A stretch of DNA of 64,000 nucleotides from Hyphomicrobiales bacterium (GCA_900468805.1 UEIF01000017.1:124001-188000); one strand, 5' to 3'. Positions 27,328 through 36,761 are shown, counted from the first letter of the stretch. Translations and numbers: made by a program. Notes: generated from the sequence alone by a model not told the origin.

Positions 27328-27795
27328 TTAGTCGAATTCCAGCACGCTACTCTCGAAGCGGATGACTGCAACACCATTCTGGTTGACGCCTTCGCAGAGG
27401 ATTGCGTTGAGATGCCAACCCGGCCGCGACGTGAGCGGCCGGCTGGAGAGAAAGGCCACCGAATAGGTGATCGTCTCGTCGACAAAGACCGGTTTCAGCC
27501 ATTGCAGCTTCTGGAAGCCAGGCGAGGGACCAAGCTTTGGCGGCTCCATGCCCTGTTCCGACAGCCGGCGCATTTCTGCCATCCAGTGATCCAGAAAGCA
27601 GCGCATCCAGGCGGCCACCGTATGCCAGCCGGAGGCGCAGAGGGCGCCGAACATGGTGTCCTCCGCAGCCTGCCTGTCGATATGGAAGCGTTGCGGATCG
27701 TATTTCCTGGCAAAACGGAGGATTTTTTCCTCGGTGAAGACGTAAGCGCCGATCTCGGCCTTTTCGCCGGCGGCATAGAGTTCCGACATTCTCAT
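27328..27795 (-). CDS. MaoC family dehydratase (second of tandem pair)
   Basis: 155 residues, hot-dog fold. The hydratase motif is DPQRFHID, with catalytic Asp and His, and FGALCASGWHTVAAWMRCF follows as the helix that caps the active site. MaoC-type hydratases add water to 2-enoyl-CoA thioesters. The frame extends upstream, but the ATG at 27795 overlaps the end of the first MaoC gene by 4 bp, so the two are coupled and probably form a heterodimer or heterotetramer. Both copies keep the catalytic pair. Confidence 0.85.
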   Translation of the reverse strand: MRMSELYAAGEKAEIGAYVFTEEKILRFARKYDPQRFHIDRQAAEDTMFGALCASGWHTVAAWMRCFLDHWMAEMRRLSEQGMEPPKLGPSPGFQKLQWLKPVFVDETITYSVAFLSSRPLTSRPGWHLNAILCEGVNQNGVAVIRFESSVLEFD

Positions 27796-28262
27796 GCGCC
27801 TGCCTCCGAAGTGTTGCGCATGCCGAAGATGACGGAATTTTCCGACAGGCAGACCAGTTCGCCGCGCTGGTTTTCCACCTCGTGGCGGAATTTGACGATG
27901 CCGAGGCCCGGACGCGAGCGCATCGGACGTGCCTCCAGCACCGTCGAATGGCCGGAGAGCATGTCGCCCGCAAGCACCGGCTTGCGCCACTCCATGAAAT
28001 CGACGCCTGGGGCGCCTTCGCAAAGTGAGTTCAACACGAAGCTGTCGGCCATCATGCGCATGAACATCGCCGAAGTGTGCCAGCCGGATGCCGCGAGGCC
28101 GCCGAGGATGCTGGCGCGGCCGGCGGCCTCGTCCAGATGCATGGGCTGTGGGTCGAACTCCGCGGCGAATTCGATGATTTCGGGTGCCGTTACCGCTTTC
28201 GGGCCGAGCGGAAATCGACGGCCGGGCTGGAAATCCTCATAGGCGAGCTTTTCTGCAGGCAT
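27792..28262 (-). CDS. MaoC family dehydratase (first of tandem pair)
   Basis: 156 residues with the hot-dog fold. The hydratase motif is DPQPMHLDEAA, followed by GGLAASGWHTSAMFMRMM. It is encoded directly upstream of the second MaoC gene with an ATGA overlap. Substrate is unknown; enoyl-CoA hydratases with two MaoC subunits occur in branched-chain or side-chain fatty acid pathways. The start is at 28262 (MPAEKLAYEDFQPG). Confidence 0.85.
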   Translation of the reverse strand: MPAEKLAYEDFQPGRRFPLGPKAVTAPEIIEFAAEFDPQPMHLDEAAGRASILGGLAASGWHTSAMFMRMMADSFVLNSLCEGAPGVDFMEWRKPVLAGDMLSGHSTVLEARPMRSRPGLGIVKFRHEVENQRGELVCLSENSVIFGMRNTSEAGA

Positions 28263-28343
28263 CAGGGTCCCTCATCATAGGCAGGCCTCATTGCTTACAA
28301 TAGCATCCGCGCGGGCTCAATGATTCCGTAGGGACGAACCAGG

Positions 28344-29414
28344 ATGGCTGAACTAAGGTCGATACTCGATGAGGCGGCGCGCGAGGGGCTGATTACCACT
28401 GAGGCGAGCTCGCGGCTGGCGCCGTTTCTTGAGGCGCGCGGCGTGATCGTCGAGGCGCGTACGGCCGGGCCTTCGGAGCCGGCCTGGTCGGATACCGAGA
28501 CGCCGCGTTTCGTGCGCGGCTTCCACGATGTGCTGATCACCATCGGCATTCTCATCGCACTTGCAGGACTCTGGGGGATTGCGTCACTCTATGCGGTGCT
28601 GCCGGCGATCCTGGTGCTGGCGGAAATCCTCATCAAGCGCCAGCGTCTCGCTCTGCCGGCCGTCGTGCTGACGCTGGCGGTCTTTGCCTGGACCTTCCGG
28701 ATGATGCTGTCGCTCTATCCGTCCAATGCTGATCTGTGGCTCACCGGTGACGGTATCGACCGATTTATCGTCGCATTCCCCGTCATCATGGGGCTTTTCT
28801 ATCTGCGCTATCGTGTGCCGCTTGCACTCGCGCTCTCCATCTTCTCCAGTCTTGCCCTCGTGCTGGCTCTTGTCTTCCGGATTCTCCAGTGGGCGAGCGG
28901 TGACGATGCCTTCATCCTCAATCATCCCACGCTCGTCTCGATCATCCTGTTTGCCTGCGCCGTCGGCCTGTTCGTCGCCGCACTCGGCTTCGACCTCAGC
29001 GACAGGTTCCGCCGGACGACGCGATCGGATGTGGCCTTCTGGCTTCATCTCGTCGCCGCACCCGCCCTGCTTTACAGCATACGGATATTGCTCTCGCTCG
29101 ACGGCGGCTGGCTGGATATCATGGACGCCAATTCCTTCAAGACGCCTGTCGTCGTCGTAATCGTCGCGCTGCTGATGCTGGTCGGTCTCATCATCGACCG
29201 GCGCGCTTTCGTGACGTCCGGCCTGCTGACGCTGGGACTGGCGATCTATGGGATATTCCGGCAGGGGAGTGCGACCGTCGATACCTACATCTTCGGAACG
29301 CTTGTTATCGTCGGCGTGATCGTGCTCGTCATCGGTACGGGCTGGATGCCGCTTCGGCGCATCGTGCTGCGCGCCTTGCCCTCAGGCGTGGTGGAAAGGC
29401 TGCCGCCCGCCTGA
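28344..29414 (+). CDS. Multi-pass membrane protein, DUF2157-like N-terminus
   Basis: 356 residues. A ~65-residue cytoplasmic N-terminus (MAELRSILDEAAREGLITTEASSRL...) resembles the DUF2157 region, followed by about ten hydrophobic helices to the C-terminus. No transporter or enzyme motif stands out. Function unknown. It is followed by a repeat-bearing spacer, then the convergent ychF gene. I cannot assign it more closely. Confidence 0.65.
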   Translation: MAELRSILDEAAREGLITTEASSRLAPFLEARGVIVEARTAGPSEPAWSDTETPRFVRGFHDVLITIGILIALAGLWGIASLYAVLPAILVLAEILIKRQRLALPAVVLTLAVFAWTFRMMLSLYPSNADLWLTGDGIDRFIVAFPVIMGLFYLRYRVPLALALSIFSSLALVLALVFRILQWASGDDAFILNHPTLVSIILFACAVGLFVAALGFDLSDRFRRTTRSDVAFWLHLVAAPALLYSIRILLSLDGGWLDIMDANSFKTPVVVVIVALLMLVGLIIDRRAFVTSGLLTLGLAIYGIFRQGSATVDTYIFGTLVIVGVIVLVIGTGWMPLRRIVLRALPSGVVERLPPA

Positions 29415-29422
29415 GCGAGAAG

Positions 29423-29523
29423 CTGAAGCGTGCCGCGATCTTTCAGATCCGCTTGCCACGCTTCAGGCCTTGGTTTTCCGCATGTCGTTATCGCAAAACC
29501 GCTCCACAGTTTTGCGCGACATG
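29423..29523. repeat. Rhizobial intergenic palindromic element
   Basis: Two nested hairpins fill the 119 bp between the membrane-protein gene and ychF. The first has 10-bp arms CTGAAGCGTG and CACGCTTCAG (29423-29466). The second has outer arms CATGTCG/CGACATG and inner arms GCAAAAC/GTTTTGC (29481-29523). The core of the second recurs in inverted orientation at 56437-56478. Layout and the core sequence fit a dispersed repeat of rhizobia; it may also serve as a bidirectional terminator for its convergent neighbours. Confidence 0.7.
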
Positions 29524-29533
29524 TTTTGGTCAA

Positions 29534-30637
29534 TCACGTGTTGAAGCGGAAGTGGATGACGTCGCCGTCCTGGACGACATATTCCTTGCCTTCGTCGCGT
29601 GCTTTGCCAGCTTCCTTGGCGCCGACTTCGCCGCCGAACTGAATATAGTCGTCATAGGCGATTGTGTTGGCGCGGATGAAGCCACGTTCGAAATCCGAAT
29701 GGATCACGCCTGCGGCCTGCGGCGCCTTGGTGCCGCGCTCGATCGTCCAGGCGCGCGTTTCCTTCGGTCCGACCGTGAAATAGGTGATCAGGTGTAGCAG
29801 CTTGTAGCCGGCACGGATCAAGCGATCGAGGCCTGCTTCATCGAGACCGAGTGCCGAGAGGAATTCCTTGGCCTCTTCATCCGGAAGCTGGGCGACCTCG
29901 GATTCGATCGCAGCCGAGATGGTGACGGTTTCGGCACCCTGAGCCTTCGCCATCGCAGCGACGGCCTCGGTATATTTGTTTCCGGTCGCGGCATCGCCTT
30001 CGGCGACGTTGCAGACATAGAGAACCGGGTGCGATGTCAGAAGGTTGAGGCCCTTCAGGATGTTGATCTCTTCGGCATCGAGCTTCGAAAGTAGCGTGCG
30101 AACCGGCTTGCCGTCCTGCAGCAGCGCCAGCGAGGCCTCCATGATCGGCAGCATTGCCATGGAATCCTTGTCCTTGCTGGTGGCGCGCTTGCGCGTCTGC
30201 TCGGTGCGGCGCTCGAGGCTGTCGAGGTCGGCGAGCATCAGTTCGGTCTCGATCGTATCAGCATCGGCAACCGGGTCGATACGGCCTTCCACGTGGGTGA
30301 TGTCGCCGTCTTCAAAGCAGCGCAACACATGCACGATGGCATCGACTTCGCGAATATTGGCGAGGAACTGGTTGCCGAGACCTTCGCCCTTCGAGGCGCC
30401 GCGCACGAGGCCGGCAATATCGACGAAGTTGATGCGGGTCGGGATGATTTCCTTGGACTTCGCGATGTTGGCAAGCTTCTGCATGCGTTCATCGGGAACA
30501 GCCACTTCGCCGGTGTTCGGTTCGATCGTGCAGAAGGGATAGTTCGCCGCCTGTGCGGCTGCCGTCTTGGTGAGTGCATTGAAGAGGGTCGATTTGCCGA
30601 CATTCGGCAGGCCGACGATACCGCATTTGAAGCCCAT
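29534..30637 (-). CDS. ychF: Redox-regulated ATPase YchF
   Basis: 367 residues of the Obg/TRAFAC class. G1 is GLPNVGKST, G3 is DIAGLV, and the C-terminal TGS-like domain ends VQDGDVIHFRFNT. YchF prefers ATP over GTP and associates with the ribosome and oxidative-stress response. It is on the minus strand with about 230 bp to the divergent clpS gene. In many rhizobia it clusters with pth and rplY, as here, though other genes intervene. Confidence 0.95.
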   Translation of the reverse strand: MGFKCGIVGLPNVGKSTLFNALTKTAAAQAANYPFCTIEPNTGEVAVPDERMQKLANIAKSKEIIPTRINFVDIAGLVRGASKGEGLGNQFLANIREVDAIVHVLRCFEDGDITHVEGRIDPVADADTIETELMLADLDSLERRTEQTRKRATSKDKDSMAMLPIMEASLALLQDGKPVRTLLSKLDAEEINILKGLNLLTSHPVLYVCNVAEGDAATGNKYTEAVAAMAKAQGAETVTISAAIESEVAQLPDEEAKEFLSALGLDEAGLDRLIRAGYKLLHLITYFTVGPKETRAWTIERGTKAPQAAGVIHSDFERGFIRANTIAYDDYIQFGGEVGAKEAGKARDEGKEYVVQDGDVIHFRFNT

Positions 30638-30865
30638 GGCTGAAACCTGCTGTTCTCTGGAAGTCCTTGGTCGTGGCTATGGGATAAAGGAGGGGAGCGG
30701 TCAAGTCTTAGAGAGCTTTTCTCGCTGCTCCCTTGCCGACAGGGCGTAGCAGCCTTATTCTTATGGTAGCGGGATATCCCCCGGCACCAAGTGTCGAAAT
30801 TCTGCAATCTAAAAGGTTTAGTTAGATCGAAACCCCTTCCCATGTCATCAACGGGCGGATTTCCG

Positions 30866-31177
30866 ATGGTTGACAACGACATTGCCTTAAAACCCAAGAC
30901 CAGAACGAAGCTCAAGCTGGACAAGCCGAAGCTTTACAAGGTCATCCTCGTCAATGACGATTACACGCCGCGCGAATTCGTCATCATGGTGCTGAAGGCC
31001 GTCTTCCGCATGAGCGAGGACACCGGCTACCGCGTGATGATGACGGCGCACAAGCTCGGCTCGTGCGTGGTCGTGGTGTGCACCAAGGACATAGCGGAGA
31101 CCAAGGCCAAGGAGGCCATCGACCTTGCAAAGGAGATGGACTTTCCGCTGATGTTCACCACGGAGCCTGAGGAATAG
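30866..31177 (+). CDS. clpS: ATP-dependent Clp protease adaptor ClpS (ClpS2-like)
   Basis: 103 residues starting MVDNDIALKPKT. The N-degron-binding signature NDDYTPREFV is intact and a second-site His is in the MTAHKLG segment. ClpS delivers substrates with destabilising N-terminal residues to ClpAP. The C-terminal part (CTKDIAETKAKEAIDLAKEM, then FPLMFTTEPEE) is more like the second rhizobial paralogue (ClpS2). I use the ATG at 30866 with GGCGGA upstream; another at 30842 is possible. No clpA is nearby, as is usual for ClpS2. Confidence 0.88.
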   Translation: MVDNDIALKPKTRTKLKLDKPKLYKVILVNDDYTPREFVIMVLKAVFRMSEDTGYRVMMTAHKLGSCVVVVCTKDIAETKAKEAIDLAKEMDFPLMFTTEPEE

Positions 31178-31204
31178 GGGCCCGAGGAACAGGACCTGCG
31201 CGTC

Positions 31205-31660
31205 TCAAGACGCCCGGCGGATCTGATAGCCGGTCTTGTCCTGCACGAAGCCGCAACTTTCATAGAAACGCAGTGTTGCCGGATTTCTCGATCCGGTCAG
31301 CAGCATGATCTTGTAACAGCCGGCTTTCCAAGCTTCCGCAATCGCATGCTGGATGACTTTGCCGGCATAACCTTGCTTGCGGTGGTCGGCGTGGGTGACG
31401 ACGTTTTCGATCAGCGCGTAAGAGGCGCCATTGCGCGTCAGGTTGGGCACAATGATCAGCGTTACGGTCGCAGCAGCAATCTCGCCGGCAACGCCGATGA
31501 AGATCGTCATGCCGGGCTGCGCCAGAATGGCGGAGAAACGTTCGATTGCCACATCAGGCGCGAGGACCGGATCGGTAGGGCTGAGGTGCTGGTAAAGGGT
31601 GATCAGGTTCTGCAGATCGCGGATAACCGCAGGTCGGATGCTTAAATCCCCGTCCGTCAT
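31205..31660 (-). CDS. GNAT family N-acetyltransferase
   Basis: 151 residues with the GNAT acetyl-CoA loop in VVTHADHRKQGYAGKVIQHA (K/RxQGYAG) and a C-terminal LLTGSRNPATLRFYESCGF, typical of the family. Acceptor unknown. It starts 3 bp downstream of the pth stop on the same strand, so it is probably cotranscribed with pth. Confidence 0.85.
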   Translation of the reverse strand: MTDGDLSIRPAVIRDLQNLITLYQHLSPTDPVLAPDVAIERFSAILAQPGMTIFIGVAGEIAAATVTLIIVPNLTRNGASYALIENVVTHADHRKQGYAGKVIQHAIAEAWKAGCYKIMLLTGSRNPATLRFYESCGFVQDKTGYQIRRAS

Positions 31661-31663
31661 GGT

Positions 31664-32380
31664 TCAGTCGCCCTTATTGCCGAACATCTTCTTCAGCATC
31701 TCCGCCATGGGGCCGGTTGTCGGAAGCTTCTGCTGGCTCTGATTGCGGGCCTGATGGATATGAGATTTCCCCGCCGGCTTCTTCTCCGGTTTCGGTTTTT
31801 CTTCCTCCGCCTTGCCACCGAGCGCTAGCGCGATCTTGTTCATCAGCTGGGAATCCTCTTTGCGGACCAGCATTTCGGCATTGTCGGCGAGCGTGTCGAG
31901 AAGCAGCTCCAGCCAGTCACTGTCGACCTTGGCGAAATCGCCAAGCACATGGTTATGCACCAGTTCCTTGACGCCGGGATGGCCGATTCCGAGGCGCAGG
32001 CGGCGGTATTCCTTACCGCAATGGGCGTCGAGCGATTTGATGCCATTGTGGCCGCCATGGCCGCCGCCGGTCTTCAGCCGCGCCTTGCCGGCCGGGAGAT
32101 CGAGCTCGTCATAAATCGCCACGAGATCGGACGGCTGCAGCTTGTAGAAGCGCATGGCTTCGCCGACCGCCTCGCCCGACAGGTTCATGAAGGTCTGTGG
32201 CTTGATCAGCAGCACCTTCTCGCCGGCAAGCTCGCCTTCTGATATCTCGGCCTTGAACTTCTTCGACCAGGGCGAAAAGCTATGGCGGCGGTAGATGGCA
32301 TCCACTGCCATGAAGCCGATATTGTGCCGGTTGCCGGCATATTTCGCGCCGGGATTGCCGAGACCCGCGATGATCAGCAT
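31664..32380 (-). CDS. pth: Peptidyl-tRNA hydrolase with long basic C-terminal tail
   Basis: 238 residues. The N-terminal ~190 carry the Pth signatures: [23 protein letters not shown] with catalytic His20, a FMNLSG motif and the [11 protein letters not shown] region. It recycles peptidyl-tRNA by hydrolysing the ester bond. The last ~45 residues are a Lys/Pro/Gln-rich tail ([17 protein letters not shown]...) absent from E. coli Pth but common in rhizobia. The ATG is at 32380. The gene shares a minus-strand unit with the GNAT below it. Confidence 0.94.
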   Translation of the reverse strand: MLIIAGLGNPGAKYAGNRHNIGFMAVDAIYRRHSFSPWSKKFKAEISEGELAGEKVLLIKPQTFMNLSGEAVGEAMRFYKLQPSDLVAIYDELDLPAGKARLKTGGGHGGHNGIKSLDAHCGKEYRRLRLGIGHPGVKELVHNHVLGDFAKVDSDWLELLLDTLADNAEMLVRKEDSQLMNKIALALGGKAEEEKPKPEKKPAGKSHIHQARNQSQQKLPTTGPMAEMLKKMFGNKGD

Positions 32381-32473
32381 GGCCGTTTTCCTTGCAAGAG
32401 CTGTTGCCGTTCACCACCGCGAAACGGCGCTAAAGTCAAGTGGCAAAGGCGGGCGTGAACGACGGTGCGCCCA

Positions 32474-33196
32474 TCAGTTCAGCAGATGCAGGCCATATTT
32501 TAGGAAAATCTGCTTCTGTTCGCCGCTGGCAATCAGCTTGTCCAGCGCGGCCTGCATGCGGCCCAGAAGATCGTCCGGGAAGTTCTTCTCGCAGGCGATA
32601 CCCATCGGCTGGGAGGAGAGCACCGTTACCATTTCCAGGGGCTGGTCGGCCTTCAGCTTATGGAAATATAGTTCGGAGATCGGCATCATGTCGATGCGGC
32701 CGCCGAGCAGCTTGCGCAGCGTCGCGTTGAAATCGCTGGCGACATCGAGCTTGGTGAAGCCCTTCTCCTTCAGCGTCACTTCCGTGTAATCGTCGCGCTG
32801 CGTGCCGATCACGTATTTCTTGGCGTCTTCAAGATTGGCTGCCGAAACGCCCGATCCCTGGCGGGTGATCAGGATGTTACGGTCGATGAGAAGAGGCTCG
32901 ACCCATTTGAACAGACCGTTACGCGCGGCGTTATGGGCGGTCGCGAATACGCAGGTCATCGGCGTTGCGCGGGCGAGGCTGAAAGCACGAGCCCAGGGCA
33001 TTACCTCGATCGTATAATCGATGCCGATATCGGCCATGACTTTCTCGACCTGGTCGACGGTCGCACCCTTGATGACCTTTCCGTCGCGGTAGTTGAAGGG
33101 GGCGTATTCCTCGGTCACGAAGGCTACCGCCTGGGCTGAAGCAGACGTGGCAAAGCAGGGTAGGGTAAGAAGTGCAAGAAGCAGCAGCTTTTTCAT
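32474..33196 (-). CDS. Periplasmic solute-binding protein (family 3-like)
   Basis: About 240 residues. GGGAGGTATACG precedes the ATG at 33196. A signal peptide ends near residue 21 (TSASAQ). The body resembles amino-acid-type binding proteins (VAFVTEEYAPFNYRDG, KGATVDQVEKVMADIGI, TRQGSGV, LGGRIDMMP). No permease or ATPase gene is adjacent. Instead it lies 25 bp downstream of the gene for a membrane GGDEF/EAL protein on the same strand, so it may sense a ligand for that protein rather than feed a transporter. Confidence 0.82.
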   Translation of the reverse strand: MKKLLLLALLTLPCFATSASAQAVAFVTEEYAPFNYRDGKVIKGATVDQVEKVMADIGIDYTIEVMPWARAFSLARATPMTCVFATAHNAARNGLFKWVEPLLIDRNILITRQGSGVSAANLEDAKKYVIGTQRDDYTEVTLKEKGFTKLDVASDFNATLRKLLGGRIDMMPISELYFHKLKADQPLEMVTVLSSQPMGIACEKNFPDDLLGRMQAALDKLIASGEQKQIFLKYGLHLLN

Positions 33197-33221
33197 CGTA
33201 TACCTCCCATATCTCGTCAGT

Positions 33222-35579
33222 TCATGAAGCACGCGCCACGTTCGGCAGCGAGATGCTCAATTCCTCGATCAGCTTTGCAGCGTTTTGCGGACGGTGGAAC
33301 AGATAGCCCTGACCATAGTCGAGGCCCATTTGATGCAGTGTGCCGCATTCCTCCTCCGTCTCGATGCCTTCGGCGATGACGGTACAATTCATCTTGTGAG
33401 ACAGCGTGGTGATGCCTTCGATCAGCATGCGGCTCTTCTGGCGCACGTCGTCGTCTGCATCATTGATGGCGCGGGTGAAGGACTGGTCGATCTTGATAAT
33501 GTCGACCGGGAAGCGGTTGAGATAGCTCAGCGACGAGTAGCCGGTACCGAAATCGTCAAGCGCAATGCGGCACCCGAAACGGCGAAGTTCCGTCACGATC
33601 ATGCGGATCTGCGGGTTGTCGTGCATCAGTACGGCTTCGGTGATTTCGACGACGATACGATCCGGCAGGATGCCATGGCGGCCGAGGATAGCGGCAAGGC
33701 GGGCAGCGAGCGCCGGCTCGAACTGCAGCGGTGAGAAATTGATCGCGAGATAGGTGTCCTGCATGCCGGGCAGGCGGGAGATCTTCGCCAGATTGGCGAT
33801 CGCCTTTTCCATGATGACATTGCCGACGCGGACGATCTTGGCGGTTTCTTCGGCCACGCTGATGATCTCGGCCGGCGGCATGAGACCCTTCTGGGGGTGG
33901 TTGAGGCGCATCAGCGCTTCGAAGCCGGCGATGCCGCGGCCGTTCAGGTTGACGATCGGCTGGAGATAGGCCTCGAACCAGTCGTCGGCGAGGCCGGCTT
34001 CGATATGGGCTTCGATCTCGGCGCGGCGGCGGGCGTGATCGAGCATGCCGCTATCGAAGATCTGCGCGCCGTTCTTGCCGTCACGCTTCTTGGCGTACAT
34101 GGCCATGTCGGACTTCTGCAGCAGTTCGGCAGCGGTCGCGGCGTGGTGGGGATAGATAGCGATGCCGACAGAGGCGCTCAGATGCATATCCGGGCCAAAC
34201 GGCGTCTCGAAGATCGAAGCGATCTGGTCGCACATGGCGCGGGCGCGCTTTTCGGCATTCTTGGCCGGCAGCAGGATCGCGAATTCATCGCCGCCGAGAC
34301 GGGCCGCTTCATCGGAGGGGGCAAGCAGGGTCTTCAGCCGCTCCACGAGCTCGATCAGGGCAGCATCACCGGCAGCATGGCCCATATTGTCGTTGATCCA
34401 CTTGAAACGGTCGAGGTCGACGAAAAGGCAGGCGAGTTCCTGATCGGCGGCATCGGCGGCAGCAATCTTGCTGTCGAGCACGGCTTCGAAGCCTTGGCGG
34501 TTCAAGAGACCGGTCAGATGGTCTGATATCGCCTGGCGATGGTTGCGGTCTTCGGAGGCCTTGAGTTCCGTCACGTCGGTCATGACAGAGAGCGACTGAC
34601 CTTCCTGTCCCTGGGTCGTGAGCGCCGATTCCATGATGAGGACGTCCATGATGCGGCCGTCCATGCAGACGAACTTGACGGTGACGTCGCCGGTGCCGTT
34701 TTCACGCTGGCTCTTGCGCTTGATGAACTTGTCGCGGGTGAAGGGGGTAACGAGATCGCAGAAGTTTCGGCCGATGAGCGCGGCGCGATGGTAGCCGGTC
34801 GCAAACAGCCAATAGTCGCTGACGGCGGTGATGCGGTCTTCCTCGTCGAGGGAAAAGAGCATGGCGGGCGTCAGGTTGTAGATGTCGGTGGTGCGGCGAT
34901 GCGCGAGTTTCAGCTCGGTTTCCTCGTTTTCGAGCTTCGTCTGCATTTCGTTGAAGCTCTGGGCGAGGCGGCCCATCTCGTCGTTCGATTGCCAATCGAC
35001 ATGGTGGCGGGAGCCGAGCTGACGTGTCGCCTCGATGGCGGCCGTCAGGCGCATCAGAGGCTGAATGACGAAGATGCGGTTGCCGATGAGAGCGGTCGCG
35101 AAAACCGCCAGCACCGCGAAAATGAAGATCGAGATGAAGACGACTTCTTCCTGCTTCAGGCCGGAGAACAGGCCGAGTGCCGGATAGAAGACGGAAATGC
35201 TGCCGAGGTTCTTCGGCCCATCGACGGTGTTGTAGATGATGGCTCGGGAAACCTGAACCAGCTTGCCATCGAAGGATCTCGGAATGGTCGACTGGCTCAC
35301 ATCGAGTTCGCCGGACTGGTCGCGGACTTCCACCTTGACGATGGCGCCCTGCGAAACGACCGTCGCGCTGATCTGGGTCACGCTATCGGCATCGAGATCC
35401 CAAAGCGGCTTGGCGAGCGCCTGAGCGTTGGCCACAAGAAGAACGGAGATATGGTCGCGTATTTCCTTGTCGGCGCGCTCAGAGGAAAGGAAAAGAAAAA
35501 GAACAAAGAGGGGAGCTACAAAAACAAGCAGCGCGCCGCAAACAATCGTAAAAAATCTGTTCTCAACGGAATTATTCAT
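33222..35579 (-). CDS. Sensor GGDEF/EAL protein (c-di-GMP metabolism)
   Basis: 785 residues. Two membrane helices (about 10-31 and 146-166) enclose a ~110-residue periplasmic sensor, then HAMP (about 170-222), PAS (about 230-340), GGDEF (intact motif at 429-433) and EAL (at 554-556, in GFEALMRLNHP). The EAL catalytic set DDFGTGYSS and EGIET is intact. The inhibitory RxxD site before GGDEF reads APSD, so product inhibition is probably lost. It can make or break cyclic di-GMP in response to a periplasmic signal. It is coupled with a downstream periplasmic binding protein. Confidence 0.93.
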   Translation of the reverse strand: MNNSVENRFFTIVCGALLVFVAPLFVLFLFLSSERADKEIRDHISVLLVANAQALAKPLWDLDADSVTQISATVVSQGAIVKVEVRDQSGELDVSQSTIPRSFDGKLVQVSRAIIYNTVDGPKNLGSISVFYPALGLFSGLKQEEVVFISIFIFAVLAVFATALIGNRIFVIQPLMRLTAAIEATRQLGSRHHVDWQSNDEMGRLAQSFNEMQTKLENEETELKLAHRRTTDIYNLTPAMLFSLDEEDRITAVSDYWLFATGYHRAALIGRNFCDLVTPFTRDKFIKRKSQRENGTGDVTVKFVCMDGRIMDVLIMESALTTQGQEGQSLSVMTDVTELKASEDRNHRQAISDHLTGLLNRQGFEAVLDSKIAAADAADQELACLFVDLDRFKWINDNMGHAAGDAALIELVERLKTLLAPSDEAARLGGDEFAILLPAKNAEKRARAMCDQIASIFETPFGPDMHLSASVGIAIYPHHAATAAELLQKSDMAMYAKKRDGKNGAQIFDSGMLDHARRRAEIEAHIEAGLADDWFEAYLQPIVNLNGRGIAGFEALMRLNHPQKGLMPPAEIISVAEETAKIVRVGNVIMEKAIANLAKISRLPGMQDTYLAINFSPLQFEPALAARLAAILGRHGILPDRIVVEITEAVLMHDNPQIRMIVTELRRFGCRIALDDFGTGYSSLSYLNRFPVDIIKIDQSFTRAINDADDDVRQKSRMLIEGITTLSHKMNCTVIAEGIETEEECGTLHQMGLDYGQGYLFHRPQNAAKLIEELSISLPNVARAS

Positions 35580-35704
35580 GGTTCCGTTTGCTCCACGGGG
35601 TCAAAATATTCTGCGGTCGCGCAGCAGGGCGGGACTTCGCAACCGGCCGGAGCATGCTTCCATGAATGTGTTAAATGTTGCTGAAATGGGTCTTTTTCGG
35701 CAAT

Positions 35705-35737
35705 GAAAAAGCCCGCCTTCCTCACGGAAAACGGGCC
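35705..35737 (-). terminator. Terminator after rplY
   Basis: On the minus strand GCCCG pairs with CGGGC around an inner TTCC/GGAA stem, followed by T5. It lies about 25 bp after the rplY stop and matches an intrinsic terminator. Confidence 0.75.
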
Positions 35738-35764
35738 TTATGCTTTACAAATTGGTAGAAGCGA

Positions 35765-36376
35765 TCAGGCTTCTGCTTCGCCTTCGCCAGCAGCTTCATC
35801 GATGCCGCCAGCCGGAGCAATGATCGTCGCGATGGTGAAGTCGCGATCGGTGATGACCGGCGTTACACCCTTCGGCAGGGTGACTTCCGAAATATGAATG
35901 CTATCGCCGATCTTGTGACCGGAAAGGTCGACCGTGAAGAATTCCGGGATCGCGTCAGCCGGGCAGTGAACTTCGACTTCGTGACGAACGATGTTCAGAA
36001 CGCCGCCGACCTTGAGGCCCGGGGACTTTTCTTCGTTAACGAAGTGAACCGGGATTTCAACGGTAACCTGGGTGTTGCCAGATACGCGCAGGAAATCGAC
36101 GTGCATCGTGAAGTCGCGGACCGGATCGAGCTGGTAGTCCTTCGGCAGAACCTTGTACTTCTTGCCGTCGACGTCGATGGTCGCAACGGTGGTCATGAAG
36201 CCACCGGCATGAATGCGCTTCGTCACCTCATTGGTGTTGATAGCGATAGAAACTGGGGCCTGCTTGTCACCATAGATGACAGCGGGAATAAAGCCGTTGC
36301 GGCGGAGTTCACGGGCGGACCCCTTACCAACCCGTTCGCGCGCCTCGGCCTTGAGCTCGTAAGTTTCGTGGCTCAT
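35765..36376 (-). CDS. rplY: 50S ribosomal protein L25/general stress protein Ctc
   Basis: 203 residues, with the L25 N-terminal 5S-rRNA-binding domain ([23 protein letters not shown]) and the C-terminal TL5/Ctc domain ([31 protein letters not shown]). The Ctc form is the long rhizobial type. It binds 5S rRNA. The tail ends in an acidic Ala/Glu stretch. A promoter-like element and a GC-rich palindrome lie upstream (36502-36530; AGCCCGC/GCGGGCT around 36403-36418). Confidence 0.95.
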   Translation of the reverse strand: MSHETYELKAEARERVGKGSARELRRNGFIPAVIYGDKQAPVSIAINTNEVTKRIHAGGFMTTVATIDVDGKKYKVLPKDYQLDPVRDFTMHVDFLRVSGNTQVTVEIPVHFVNEEKSPGLKVGGVLNIVRHEVEVHCPADAIPEFFTVDLSGHKIGDSIHISEVTLPKGVTPVITDRDFTIATIIAPAGGIDEAAGEGEAEA

Positions 36377-36501
36377 GGCTAGTCCTTTCGAGGTTATTTG
36401 GAGAGCCCGCGGCGGGCTTGAAGCCTTGTGCCATCGGACCAGAGGCGGGCAAGCCCAACCTCATCCGCGTTGCCTCCAAGGGTGTCTACGCGGACGCGTG
36501 G

Positions 36502-36530
36502 CGTATAATATAAGTGTCATGCAAACGCAA
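36502..36530 (-). promoter_or_regulatory. Candidate rplY promoter
   Basis: On the minus strand, TTGCGT and TATACG are separated by 17 bp about 130 bp upstream of rplY, consistent with a sigma-70 promoter. A GC-rich palindrome downstream could form a structured leader. The rest of the 385-bp spacer to the divergent MHYT gene shows no gene I can support. Confidence 0.4.
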
Positions 36531-36761
36531 GCGGTGACAGGCCCTGTCGAGAGGACCGATGCCTTTGGCCGTATCCGCTGATCGCGCCTCATTGGTAATA
36601 CACCCGAAAGATCGCGGAATACAATCCTTGGTATTTTGCAAGTAGTTCCAAAAACCGCTGATAAGCCTTCGTTGTTTGGGCGTTAATCACAAAGTCGAAC
36701 AGAAGGTTCCACTTTACCTGGAAAGGCGCCGGATTATCCCTTCTTTAACGCGGCAAGACCG

